Source of the DNA: Physcomitrium patens | Lineage: Eukaryota > Streptophyta > Bryopsida > Funariales > Funariaceae | Direction: 5' to 3' | DNA: 64,000 nt | Assembly (NCBI RefSeq): GCF_000002425.4 | Contig: NC_037261.1 | Coordinates: 1,100,659-1,164,658, forward strand | Part shown: positions 10,560 to 22,327 of the stretch, one piece after another | Position numbering within the stretch: the stretch's first letter is position 1 | Layout of the letters: every line of letters begins with the position of its first letter | The notes under the pieces: generated by a model | What the model was told of the DNA's origin: nothing | The model's input: only the letters and a program-made list of their open reading frames with translations | Database searches by the model: none | Program-made: the position numbers and the translations under genes

Positions 10560-12060
10560 ATAGATAAAAAGGATGAAGAAATTATTATATTATAGAAGAT
10601 CTTACTTCAAATATTGTAGCAAATTATCTTAGAAGATATACAATAGTCCAAAAGAAAGTAAAATTAAAGGTATAAAGGCTACTTTTTACAAAGTAGGCTT
10701 CTACTAACTTTGTAAGGCCATAAATAAGGCAAAATAAGATAGATTAAAAAATAAAGAATATAAGCATATATAAGACGAAGTTAGAAGTTGATTTGAATAA
10801 AAATTGAATCAAAAGGGTAAAATTTGATATCCAAAGAGGACCACTTATCAACCTAGCTTGAAATTAGATTTTAATATATAAACTAAGTATCTATGGCAAC
10901 TTTAGGATTCTTTCAAAAATCAAAGAGTGAAATTTCAGAGAAAAATTAATAGAGTTTTTTAGGCATTGATTTTGAGTGATTTTGGTATATAATGAATTTA
11001 TAAGAGCTTTACAAAGTCACAATTGTTTTGGGTGATTCTAAAATTTATGAAATAGAAAGGATATTACATTTTGAAGAATTTCATGAGTTTGGTAGTAGAT
11101 CTATGGTTCAAATTTTGAAAAATTATGTGAATAAATGTCTTAAGTATATTTTATAAGTTTGAGCTTGATCAAAGAGTTAAATTGAAGGTTATTGAATTTT
11201 AAGTAGGTTGAGGTCTTAGAAATTAGACTTTAAAGGGCAGTTAGGATTTCTAAGATCTTTAGCAATCTATTAGTTGGATTAGAGTGAAATTTATGTATAA
11301 AAGTAATAGACTTGATTTTCTATACATATGTGAAATTTGAGAATAATTAAGTAGTTTTAAAAGGAGATATTGGTGCTAGAAGTTCAACATTTAGATTGAA
11401 ATAGGAAGCCATCCAATACCCAAGCGGATTTTAGGATTTTTCTTCCATTTGATAAGTGCGATTATCTTCAAATTTCATATGCTTGTTTCTAACTTAGTTT
11501 TTGAGAAGCGGATAAATTTTTAAGCAAGATCAATAATTTAATCAAAAGATATTGAGGTTCTAAATTATACTAAGATTAATTTGAGTTGGTTAGATTTTTT
11601 TAAGGTTTGGTTTAGGATTAGGGTTGAATTAGGATTTAAGATTTGGTTAAGATTTGATTAGGATTTGGATTTGGACTAGGATTTAGGATTGGACTAGGAT
11701 TTAGGATTTGATTTAGGATTTGCTTAGGAATTAGGATTTAAGATTTACTTAGGATTTAGTATTTGATCTAAGATTTGATTGAAGTCCATTAAGGTTTCAA
11801 TTAGAATTGAATTAGGACTTGATTGAGATTTATTTAATATATATTTTTGATTATTCTAATATTTCTTTAGGATTTTTGAGGGATTCTTTTAAGATTTATT
11901 GTGGATTTCTTTTGAATTCCTTTAATATTTCTTATTATATCTTTTGTAATTTCTTTAAGATTTCTTTTGAATTAGATTAAAGCTTTTTTAGCATTGTTAA
12001 GATTTAATTAGAATTTAGTTAGTATTCTATTAGAGTTAAGATTTGGTTGTTACAATTTCC
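10560..12060. repeat. Cytosine-poor tract with GGATTTAGGATT-like repeats
   Basis: Between the RT and protease relics of the copia element lies about 1.5 kb with very little cytosine on the plus strand and no copia similarity that I can see. From about 11600 to 11830 it is made of degenerate units such as GGATTTAGGATT, AGGATTTGG and TTAGGGTTGAATTAGG. The integrase domain expected here is not recognisable. It may be a nested insertion or a satellite-like expansion. Confidence 0.5.
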
Positions 12061-13139
12061 ATTCTACCTTCCACAATTAGAAGCCCGATGCATTCTCAAG
12101 CAAGACTTCATGTAATATGACACCACTAAGGTTGTTAAAAATCTACTAACATACAAAGTAATATCATTAGCTTTAGGTGCTTATCAAATTCTATAAGTGG
12201 TCTATGTAGATCGTTGAAGTGGTTTGTTTTTTAAGAAATCTTATAAAGAATCAATGAGAGCTACAATAGAAAAAGAGAGCATAGAACAAGAAATGCCAAT
12301 GATTTCATTATTGAATGGAAGAGTAACAAGAGCAGTTGGTAAAGAAATTTTGATGTCATTCATTAAGGTAGCTTCTTTATGACCACTGAGATCTACAAAG
12401 AGTGGACATATTTGTGGAATCAATGGAGCTACCAATGAAGGTGAGATAATCACAGGAACCACCTTTGATATTGTGGGTAGTGTATAGAATACTTGTAATC
12501 ACCTTGTGTTGTTGTTTGGCAAAATCTTATCATATTTAGGCTTTGACAAGAAATAAAAATTATTTACAAAGGTAAAGTTTTCATTTGATGAGTAAGAAGG
12601 TGTGTGGGAGCCTCTGAGGTGTATAAAGAATTACTTTTATACTAAAGAAGGTCATAGATTTAATGTTAGCTACCACCACTAAGGGAGGATAGAGAAGAGA
12701 GCACCTTCATAGGGGTCAAGGTGGCTAGTATAGTAGCTAGAGGAGCAAGGCCAATAATTGCGACTTGCAATGGCTTAAGATAAGTAACTATAAGATGGAC
12801 TTGCAGCCAATTAGCAATCACAAGTTGTTGGTTAGGCTAGTAATGAATAATAAACTTATGATAGGTTTTTGTGATGCAAGAGCATGAATGAGTAGCAGCC
12901 AAGCAGGCCTTAATATTAGTACAAAGTGAGAGTATTGTGAAGTGTGACTAATATTTGGTAATTAGCAAATAACAATCATTTTTATCATATATGTGAAATA
13001 AAAAGTGTAATGATAAAACTTCTTCACCAAAAGAATATAGATTGTGTTATTTAAAGATTGAGAAACAATGAACCTCACTTTCTTGGGATAATTTAATACT
13101 GATAATACATATATTATTGATAAATTTAATTTTTGTATA
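12061..13139 (-). other. Copia internal sequence, domain not recognised
   Basis: This lies between the protease relic and the cytosine-poor tract, where GAG-pre-integrase and integrase should be. The longest minus frame (12462-12241, 73 codons) has no motif I recognise. The region is less AT-rich than its surroundings and may hold a badly decayed integrase or unrelated captured sequence. Confidence 0.4.
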
Positions 13140-13400
13140 TCTTATCTTAATAAGTTGAGCCACTGATAGAAGATTCTTTTTCAATCTTAGAACATACAAA
13201 GTATCTAAAATCTATAAGTATTAATCAGTTTTGAATTGTAAAATGACAAATCCAATGCCTTGAGTAATATAAGAATTGTTATCTCCTAATAAAATAAGTT
13301 TTGCTGTTGTAAATGGAATATATTTTTTGAAAAAATCTCTCAAATGAGACAAGTGATTGCTAGTTGTAGAATTTAGATACTATGATTAATTAAAAATATT
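13140..13400 (-). pseudogene. Ty1/copia protease and pre-integrase relic
   Basis: In one minus frame the text runs YLNSTTSNHLSHLRDFF, then TAKLILLGDNNSYITQGIG and, after a stop, LYVLRLKKNLLSVAQLI. The copia pattern is W.LDSGAS.H........., G.G......, and (V)LYVP.L..NL(L)S(V)..L. The alignment is clear across all three segments. The catalytic DSGAS has become NSTTS, so the protease is dead. Confidence 0.75.
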
Positions 13401-13937
13401 AATAGATATTATTATAAATAGATATAATGGTATCTCAATAATATAGAATCTTATAGGTTTTGATTTGTTCATTTAATCTCTTTGTTTCTAGTGACATTTT
13501 GGAAATTTTTATTTTATTTTTCATAATAATCGTAGATAATATTTTTAGTTTTTAGATTAGAATGTGAAATATGAGTGTATATTTATTTTTAATATTTTTA
13601 TTTTATATAAAAGATAATAATTTTTAAATTATCATATTTTAAACAATTGATTATATTTTATTGTAATATATTAAATAATAACATTAAAAATATTAAATCA
13701 TTAATTTATCTTAAATAGTAATGAATACATTCTATAAATCAAAAAGAGTAACTAATAATAGATTGACTTATTGTGATTCAATGAAAACACAATGGCAACT
13801 ATTTCAAGGATATAGTGCCAATTTTTTATGAATGTATGAACATCTTCATTTTCATCCATAGTTAAATAACAAAGTTTCTTGTGGAAATGTACTTGAGAAG
13901 ATTTATTTGATTGTTTGTAAATAGGCTTGATGTAATT

Positions 13938-14210
13938 TCAAACGGCCTTTAATATAGGTAGTTTGTATAGTATCATAAGTTGCTTATCTCCATAATACAG
14001 AAGTAATTCTATATAGGCTTTGATATTTTTCAAACTCCATGCATGATGTTGCACCAAATTAAATGTATTGGATGCAACCTCATAGTCATTAATTACTCCC
14101 TGTAATTCTACTTGACTTAAAAAAACCTCCAATTTAATATTCCAAGTGTAATAATTATTTACAAATAGCGAGGGTATTAATGGAATGCGAGAAGAATTAT
14201 GAGAAGTCAT
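13938..14210 (-). pseudogene. Ty1/copia gag relic
   Basis: A 90-residue frame starts MTSHNSSRIPLIPSLFVNNY, then YTWNIKLEVFLSQVELQGVI and AWSLKNIKAYIELLLYYGD. This resembles copia gag N-termini, which usually read P.L.G.NY..W...M...L...ELW.V..........W......A...I. It begins 50 bases inside the primer binding site, as expected, and the start codon is preserved. The frame breaks after residue 90. Confidence 0.7.
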
Positions 14211-14260
14211 AGTTGGTGGAATTTTCCACTTATACTAAAAAGAAATGAAGGACAATTAGT

Positions 14261-14272
14261 GCTTTGATACCA
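14261..14272 (-). other. Primer binding site of copia element
   Basis: The minus strand reads TGGTATCAAAGC immediately after the LTR end CTTACA. This is complementary to the 3' end of initiator methionine tRNA with one change from TGGTATCAGAGC, the normal plant copia primer site. Confidence 0.85.
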
Positions 14273-14480
14273 TGTAAGAGAAAGAATACTAACAATAATA
14301 TAAAGCATGAAGTATATTAATAAAATAACTTGATTATATCATATTCATAAAAGCCTTTTATATTGTCTTGTAGAGAGAAGTAGTTGTAACTTCTCCATAA
14401 GTACTTGGTAACTATCTAAAGGTAATTCTACATTTACTAACATGTATTAATTAATCTAATATATATTAGTATATCTAACA
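14273..14480 (-). repeat. 5' LTR of copia element
   Basis: 208 bp, TGTTAG...CTTACA on the minus strand, homologous to 8714-8920. It is followed on the plus strand by CAAAT, the right copy of the target duplication. Confidence 0.85.
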
Positions 14481-14522
14481 CAAATTGCAACTAACAATTC
14501 TTTTTAAAATGATTCTAATTGA

Positions 14523-17182
14523 TTATTCTAACTTGTTGAGGTGGAGTAAACATGCCATTTCACAGATGGAGTTGTGTTGAGTACCTGGCCTAGACTTGGA
14601 TCCTACATAATTATACCCTTGCAAAGAAGCCAGTGATTGTGAAGTGAAGTTGGTAATGCTTGCAACATCAAAATTAGACTGGGCCAGCTTGTCCTGAAGC
14701 GCACGCAGTTCCACACTATCAATTTAAAGTTTTTCTCGTTAAAAACTTGAAATACTTTAAAACGAATATCCCGCCAGCTGAACATATGTGCGTTGCGAAG
14801 GTTAGACCTGAGGCACAGCTTCAAACTCTCTTTGTATTGAAGTTGTTAAACAAAAATGAAGAGTGCGGTGCCCTGCTGAGGAAGTCCCCCTGCAGTCCAT
14901 GTGAGAGTTCAATGACGTCTGTAGGAGGTCCCCGAATCTCGAGTTATTCAATGGGTCTTTTCTTATAGTGAAGTTGTTTCGGTGGCACAATACTCTTTCT
15001 CGGTTAAAGCTATCAATTCTCGAACCATGACACTGTGGGAATGTCAAGCTAATGTTTGCCGCAATTATATGTTAACGAATCAGACCAGATAAATGGGCAA
15101 GTTGAGGATGACATGTGTAATTGTTAATTCCTTGTCTGTCGGCAAATGAAGGAGGCTCTTTTCGACGCAACCCTCCTGTAATTTACGTCATTGCTTTGAT
15201 GTTATCAACTTATTTTCCGTGGCCTTCATTTCATGTTTCTGAACCTGCTATGTCCGCCCAACCTATAGATTGCTTCTAACGCTAACTGCATAACAGAAGT
15301 ATGAAGTGCAGCCTCTAAATTTTTTGTAAACTCCGATGAACCCTCTTAACCATTTCAACCTGCATAGTCGGCCAGATACAACTTTTTCAAATACTTGAAG
15401 TGGCTTTAAACCTAAGTGAGCTTTTTGTGTATGAACTTCGACAGTAAAAAGACTCACGAGTAAAGTATGATTACATTCCATAACGTCAAGGCAGAGATGA
15501 ACAGCATCGAGCATAAGATTCATGTTGCAACCATACCTCTACTTCTTCTCTTGTGGTAGAATGAACAAAAAACACTTCATAAACATGAACAAACATTGCT
15601 TCAAAATGAAAGTTGAATTGAGAGTCACCACAAAGAAGCTTTACTTTTCAATGACTACCCTTTCTAGGGAGAGCACAGGAAGATCCCACTTCTCTTGAGG
15701 AACCCGGACAGAAATATGATACTCCCTTCTGTTTCTACTTGAAATCGTTGACAGAGAAAGTACCCTACTTCCCCACTGAAGCACCTTGTTGCATAATGAA
15801 CTTCGTTTCCGGATTCTACAATATCGTTCACGCAAAGTTTTATAGAAGCTTATCTTTACGCTTCCTTACATTGTAATGCAAAGAATTAGAACGTGTTATC
15901 AGATGTTCGGGCACAGTGAAACATTAGTAGAGTGTAGCCTTGAAACTGTCTGATATCGATTGCAAACATAATTGTTGCGCGATGCTGTTTTTCACCACTA
16001 GACTCAAGACAGTGCTCAATACTTTGTGGACTTCGAAAGAGAATTGGATAATGGTACAAATTTTATAACAATACCTGTGGAACTCCGTATGGATTAACGA
16101 GCTTGACATAAATAGGCGCAAATGATTCAACGATCTCAACACAAGAGCAGAGCAATTGATGGTGGGTTGCACAAAAGCTTCCCCACGTTTTTGAGAACGA
16201 TCAGCTGTGTCAAAAAAAAATTCGTTTCGGTGACTGTAGAGTTTTAACTTTCAAGATGAAACCACCGTGGAGCATCGCACTGCCAGTCAGCAATCATATT
16301 CGATCTCAAGTTCTCGGAAACGAACGGATATCAAACTTTGAGTACACATCAAAACCATGTCAATCAGATAGACTTGGTCTACATAACTAGTACACACGAA
16401 CCGAAAGACTTTAATATCCTCGGCAGGCGAAGTCGCTGTCCCTCCATTATTTCTTGAAATCGTAGAACATGAGCCTACCTGAGCTCGATTAGCCACGATG
16501 GATTCAATGCTTCACATTGCCGAGTCTTCTGCACATTTCAGGTGCACGTTTCTGATTCCTCAATTAGGTGACTCAGTGTAAACTTGGTCTATCAAAAAGG
16601 TTATGCAAGTTGCAACTTAAAAGCTCCTTCGCATCCTATGAGGGCACTGGCATAATACACACCTATCGAATCGATGATTCTTTAAGGCCTAACAATAAAG
16701 TTGTATCAAAACTTTGTGGAGTAGGAGAAATTCATGACTGTAGAAACTTGTTAAGAGTGTCGAATAGAGTGATACTGGTAGTGATGGCGAACGGAATAGA
16801 AATCCAATCGAAAACAATTAATAAAATTTCGCCGTGGGTAATTGGTTGTATTCCACAGCTGACATGCATGAATCAGTTTTTTTTTTATCAAACTCATCAT
16901 GGAGCTGCAACAAGCTTCATAAATACTCCTGGTTCAATTAATGACATTCAACTAATGACCTGTCATTCTGTACTAGTAATTATTTTGTGCCGATTTACAC
17001 CATTTCCTGCACAAGTTTCCCACTTGCTGCCAGATCGTTGCTAGCCTCCGCGACCACTTCTGAGGAGTAGGCAATCTCCTGACCACTGAACTTCTGAACC
17101 ATTCAAACACCCCTTCCATATTTGCCTTTCCTTCAAATATGACTTGATCCAACGGATGAGGCACCAATGGATAAAAATACAT
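14523..17182 (-). other. Gene-like region with several short splice-bounded open exons, product unknown
   Basis: This is a minus-strand region of balanced base composition, unlike the AT-rich repeats around it. Several short open segments lie between splice-like AG and GT: about 17080-16985 (KFSGQEIAYSSEVVAEASND), 16528-16479 (KTRQCEALNPSWLIEL), 16204-16075 (ending IYVKLVNPYGVPQ before GTATTG), about 15790-15720 (SGNEVHYATRCFSGEVGYFL), 15520-15458 (NMNLMLDAVHLCLDVMEC before GTGAGT), about 15345-15265, and a terminal exon 14715-14523 (LRALQDKLAQSNFDVASI... to a stop). I could not join them in a consistent phase, so it may be a pseudogene or I may have missed exons. I recognise no family. The copia element ends 43 bases beyond the terminal exon. 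Confidence 0.35.
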
Positions 17183-18270
17183 ATTCCTCTCACGATGGAT
17201 CAGACGGATAGGTTACTCAGACCAGCAGCAGTGAGTGTGGTAGCAAGCTGCCACATGGACCAGAATGCTAACAGCGAGCGAAAGACCTCTCCTCCCTGTC
17301 ACAGCCCCATGAATTGGCTCAGGCAGATCAGAAACCCGAGCCTCCGCACAAAACAAATCAAGAGAGTGACGGCTCAAGAGTATATGCTCTTGACCTAAGG
17401 GTATATAAAAGCCACGAAACTCCCTGGGCAAGGACGCATCAACACATCATGAAAAACATGTAACAAAATACAAAAATAACCACCCAACAACAACAACATC
17501 ACAGCCTGTTGGAGACAGATCTGCGTCCCAAAAAAAGATCAAAAGGGACAACCAGAAAGAAAATGAGAACGGAGGGACGGATTCCAACTAGAAAGAAAAA
17601 ACGAACACAAGCATCTCCTCCTTTGAGAGATGCCTGATTTGGAAAAGGACGGACAGACCAGTGCAAAACTAGAGGCGATGTGGAGCTGCAACTCTAGTGG
17701 TGTAGAGGGCTGACAATGGACTCGGCCGAGGGGCCAGAACTAGCGCCAACTTGCAGGAAGTAAGATATTAGGAACTTTGCAGAAGCTGCTTTTCGTGGGT
17801 GTACTAATAATGACAATAGTAATAACAAACTGCAGCAGCAGCAGAAAGAATAAATGAGGAGTTGACTAGAGGCACACTTGCTCTGCTGTGAGTGGAATGA
17901 TCTTGTGCCTAGGCAGCACGAAGCCAAGTGGGCCACCAACCCCAAAGGCCTATTTCTCATGTTCTTCTTCTCTGGTCCTTGGTTTCATAAGTTTCCCCCC
18001 CTTTCCTCCTCTTCTGTTGCTAATCTCGGCCGTTGTTTTTATGTTATTATTATTGTTACTATCGTTGTTATTATCCTCGACTTACTTTCTTTCTACAAGT
18101 CGGTGTGGACTTGGTTGTGGCGGGGGTGCAAGAATCATAAACCTGGCCGGAACCCTTGTCTAGATGCGTTTCTACCCCATTTTCCTGAAACTTATGCGAC
18201 TATTCTTTTAGTTTTAGACAAGCAATATGAACAGACCAAACAGTTCATAAAGTAATATGGTACAGAATAT
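17183..18270. other. Balanced-composition spacer, possible promoter region
   Basis: No convincing coding exon. A TATA-like string (GGGTATATAAAAGCC) lies at about 17399-17413 on the plus strand. A C/T-rich then TTATTATTGTTACTATCGTTG-type run lies at 17985-18085. It borders the gene-like region on its upstream (minus sense) side, so it could hold that region's promoter or 5' leader. Plus-strand frames here look accidental. Confidence 0.35.
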
Positions 18271-20400
18271 TAGATTATGGTAGAACATGTTGAAAAAGAA
18301 AAACTCTAGATGTTAAACATAAAATTCTGCAATAAGAACTATACTAGATTACAAAAAAAATTAAAATCAAAAAGAAAAAACTTGGATCAAAGAGATTATT
18401 TTTGGAATTAGAACTTCATACAAGGGTTTAACATGGCACTGTAATTTCCTCAAAAGTTGCTCATAAAACATTGCCGTAGTAATAGAGCTCCTTCATACAC
18501 TAAACTTTGTTTTAATTACCGAAGAGGTGCACCATTTCATGTTTCAAAAAATAAAACAAGAATGAAGGTGTATTTATTTATGAGATGAAATATTATATTT
18601 CACTCCACCTACAAAATATTCAGTGAAATATTTTACCGACAAGATTTTAATTTTATAAATATTATTCCTCTATTTAAAGCTAAAATAAACATGCAATTAT
18701 TAATTATTTTTAATATTTCTAAAACCAAGATTTTTGATAGACTACAAAAACTATTGTAATGTTTTTACTGTTATTCTGTATTCTTTATTGGAATTCTACA
18801 TGCAACGTTGAAATATTTTTGGTAATACTTTTAATAGTCCTCATCATAGTGTTGACCTGGTTAAGTGCTAAAAGTATTCAGTCTACTGTTACCACATAAT
18901 TTCTAAATTACTTCGAATTTTTCTTACATAACTCTGTAATTAATTATACCACAGCATAATATGACAACATAGATTTAAATTAATTTTCTCAATCTGTATA
19001 TTAAAAAAATGAAATTTTAAAATAAATTGTGATAAACTGTGATTGACTTCTTTTACAGTGGAGTCAAAGGTTTTAAAAAAAGTAGTCATGCTATGCATGC
19101 CCATTTAAGGAGAAGTATTAAAAGAAATAGTTAAATTAAGAAGTATCCCTTAAAAAAAAAACATTCCGATCTCATATCAATTGTAGTCATTGCCTTGCAT
19201 GAGCACTTAATCAGCTCGCCATAAAGTTAAGAACCACAACTTTGGCAAAACTAAAGATCATAAAAAAATCATAACTTTTGCAAAACTAAAGTTTGTTGCC
19301 GATTTATGTAAAATTAATCAAGTGAATGCATCCTAATTAAAAGTTTAATATCAAATAGAGTTTATGTTTGGATAATATATGTACACAATAATTTACCCAT
19401 TCAAAAATAAAACTAGTAAAATATGAAGGATATAAATCCATAAATTAATATTATATTTAAAACAATGCATTAAATTACTGTGAGGAATGACATACACAAA
19501 ACATGTGTGTGTGTATATATATATGAATGAAAAAAATATACATTGGTATCGTACTGTTTATTGAAGCTAATGTGCATTGTTCAAAACCGTTTTTTCATAC
19601 AATTAAATGTAAAATAAAGTAGACACACACACACACACACATTTATATATACACATACAATGAGAATATATTATACCTATTTTAGTTCACATTGATTGAG
19701 AACTGTTTTCATCTTTTGGTATTTTTACTTTAAAGCTCTAAAATGCTTCTATAACAGAGTGAAGTATTATATATTGATTATAAATTATGATTTCGATGTT
19801 CCAATGCTAGAAATTTTAATTAAAAATTATTATATTTAAAGGTGAAACATGACTTAACTATTTCACTGAAGAAAATTTGTATACGTAATAATTATGTTGT
19901 AAGTAATAAAAATAGGAAGATGAAGACGATAATCAAATTATGCACCAATTGAATTTAGCGAGTTATCACATGAGCTTATTTTTCAAATATGAGGTATTAT
20001 TATTTTTAAGAAAACCAATCTCCATATTATCAAATTATGAAAGCTTTCAAATGACTTGTGGATGATAAAACAATTACGACTTTTTATCATTTATTTTACC
20101 AGTGTCATAACGTAAACGTAAACAATTCCCTTGTGCTAAACTAGAATCATAGTCAATGATGATCAGAATCACAAACAGACAGAATACACCTCATGATGCT
20201 TCTTCCAAGATACTGGACAAAGGAAAGTTAAGCATGGGTGCATTTAAAAAAGAAAGTATTATAGTATAGGATATAGAGGGAGGTGAATCAAGAAAGTCAA
20301 AAGAATATATATATACACACACACACACATTTCTATATATATACATGCACACATATATATAGAAATAAAGAAACACGTGCTGCATTAGAACCAACATTGT
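18271..20400. other. AT-rich spacer with short microsatellites, no gene seen
   Basis: No frame over 70 codons with protein-like composition. Microsatellites: TG then TA at about 19503-19524, AC at about 19621-19641, and TA/CA around 20305-20362. Nothing resembles an RNA gene or mobile-element domain. Confidence 0.65.
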
Positions 20401-20823
20401 GAAGCATCAAAACCCAAAGAGATTGATTCCCCATCATTCCATCCAACCTCATTCATCGAACTACATGATTGTACTCCACCTCATTCTCTCCCTTTTCACC
20501 ACCTCCAAACATGAACCCAAAGCAAAGGTCAACATTTCACACCAATCTTCACCCTAATTCTCACACTAATTTCCTACAACATTAATTTGATTCAAAGACA
20601 TGCAACTGGAGGTACAATGAGCATCAAGACCAAGTAAGAAAAAGGAGGCTTGGTTTTCTGATACAGACAGGGTTGAGATTCATTACAGGACAAGCAGGAC
20701 ACCACCCTACAGAGAGCCACATCAGTAAATCCCCAGCTTCCAGACAAGCTTGGGCTTTGTCTCTCTTCAGTAGGAATATATGCAATCAACACTGTTGAGT
20801 GATTTGACACAATCTTGCAAAAT

Positions 20824-20893
20824 CCACTAGATGCACAAAACAATAGCTATTGTTTTGTGCATAGTAGGCCACTAGATGCACAAAACAATAGCT
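20824..20893. repeat. Perfect 32-bp palindrome overlapping a 25-bp direct repeat
   Basis: 20831-20862 is a perfect palindrome: the half ATGCACAAAACAATAG is followed at once by its reverse complement with no loop. The 25 bases at 20824-20848, which contain the first half-site and the start of the second, recur exactly at 20869-20893 (period 45). It lies upstream of the bHLH gene's leader region. Confidence 0.9.
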
Positions 20894-20899
20894 GTGGCA

Positions 20900-22327
20900 G
20901 TGGAGTTTCAGAGTCGGATAAACTTGCCGCAAGTTTCGATGACGGCTTGTGTGATCGACAACATCAGGCAGTAGGGGGGTCTGTATAGTTTAAGTTTTGG
21001 TTTGTGTGAACATGCCTGAGAAATGCCATGCGAAATCCGATGAAATCGTGTTGCAGTTTACAGAGACATCCGATCTGGAAGAGGACAAAGAACCACGCCT
21101 TTCGGAGGATGCCAGAATCGAGCTCCAGGTTTAATGCGTCGTGTGCGAAACAACAGAAATAGACAAGCGGCGAAAGGCCCTGGGTACTGTTCATGGTGCA
21201 AGACGACAAAGCTCACCATCGCGCGGTCCCGAAGATAGTCTACGAGCAGCAGCTTGCGAGCTGCTGGCTCTTCCCAATTGTGTGCACAGGCTTTGGCCAC
21301 CATCACCAATGTAAAGTGCTGGTAGGCGACAGCGGTAAATTCTACCGCTGTGGGAGGGACTCTCTGCAACCTGGACTTGATCAGCAATCATAAAGCGACT
21401 CTAGGTCTATTGAATTGTGGCGGAATAGTGGGCTCGACAACCAATTGAAGTTTGCTGTGCTACCTAGGAGCGGGCAATGCTCCGCATTCGGGGCTCCGAA
21501 TGTCGTGAGCTCCGGGGCATAGTGGCGACCATTGAGGGGTTCGCAGTAACAATTCACGCAGAAAGTTTCACGTGCCGTACAGGAGGAGGAAGAGGATATC
21601 GCCCTGGAGGTTTCTGCCACTCCGCAGCGTTTCGTCTGTTTGTATCCTCGAAGTCTGGACTGGTGCACTCCAAGCTAACCAACTCATGACCTTTCCTCGT
21701 CGTCGGGTTGCACGTTTGAATTCGTCGATACTTTGGCAGATCGACCCATCGTTGGTTTACTTGTGATTAAGAGTGGTTATTTTGAGGGGTGGGGTGACCG
21801 GGGTGATACAGTGGCCTAAACATGGATGATCTGCATCGTCCGACGTTATGAGTGTAACCCTGGGAAAGCATCTTTCAGGGTTCGGGATGGATCGGTGACC
21901 GAAGGAGGACTTTTTAGGTTCTGGATTCTGAAACTGTACTGTGCATACCGACTTGCAGCCGGCTAGGGTAAATTGCTGACCGTGGTCAAGGTCGGTGGCT
22001 CTAATGGAGGTAGGCTGATGAGACGCACTCCATTTTTGTCTCACTTCCTCCTATTCTGAGTCGGCGCAGGTGACTCTTCGGCAGCGCTTTTGCTGTCCGA
22101 ATGCGCGCAAGTGGAGTTGTTGTGAGGCAATCCAGCATTCTTGGATTTCTTCTGCAAGTTTCCATGGCAATTTGTCACTCTCTGGTGAAGGAGGGCATCA
22201 GGACTTCCTTTACACTTTTGTTTCGTTAGAGAAGCGTTTCGAGATCTTGTGTTTATCCGATCCATTGTGAGGAGACCTTTGAGTAGCTGCATCGCTTGGA
22301 CCCCTTCAAGCCTTCTCCTCTAATCAG
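20900..22327 (+). promoter_or_regulatory. Probable promoter and 5' non-coding exon of the bHLH gene
   Basis: GC-richer sequence with many short frames on both strands, none coherent. It ends in a good splice donor, TAATCAG/GTAGGTTTTT at 22327/22328. The next convincing acceptor on the plus strand is TTATTGTGCAG at 24888, just before the first bHLH coding exon. The simplest reading is a long leader exon with upstream open frames, spliced over about 2.56 kb. The transcription start cannot be placed from sequence. Confidence 0.4.

Larger units (their letters stand above)
8714..14480 (-). mobile_element. Ty1/copia retrotransposon, complete in outline but decayed
   Basis: Two LTRs of 207 and 208 bp (8714-8920 and 14273-14480) bound the element. 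Both read TGTTAG...CTTACA on the minus strand. Flanks are CAGAT (8709-8713) and CAAAT (14481-14485), a 5-bp target duplication with one mismatch. A polypurine tract (AAAAGAGGG, minus) abuts the left LTR at 8921-8929 and a primer site abuts the right LTR. On the minus strand the order is gag, protease, reverse transcriptase, RNase H, the copia order. The LTRs differ at many positions, so the insertion is old. About 1.5 kb between protease and RT looks foreign. Confidence 0.85.

Noticed and set aside
16479-16528. NPSWLIEL segment as part of a DEAH-box helicase C-terminus
   Set aside because: Helicases often have a (D/N)P.WL.EL motif, but none of the other exon peptides nearby resembles a helicase, so naming the gene from eight residues would be unsafe.
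16568-17044. Plus-strand open frame of 158 codons
   Set aside because: It lies antisense to the minus-strand exon-like segments, lacks a recognisable domain and includes a homopolymer-driven FFFYQ stretch; likely accidental.
17878-18255. Plus-strand open frame of 125 codons with a hydrophobic segment
   Set aside because: The hydrophobic part comes from a TTATTATTGTTACTATCGTTG-type low-complexity run; there is no family match, and an overlapping frame of similar length exists.
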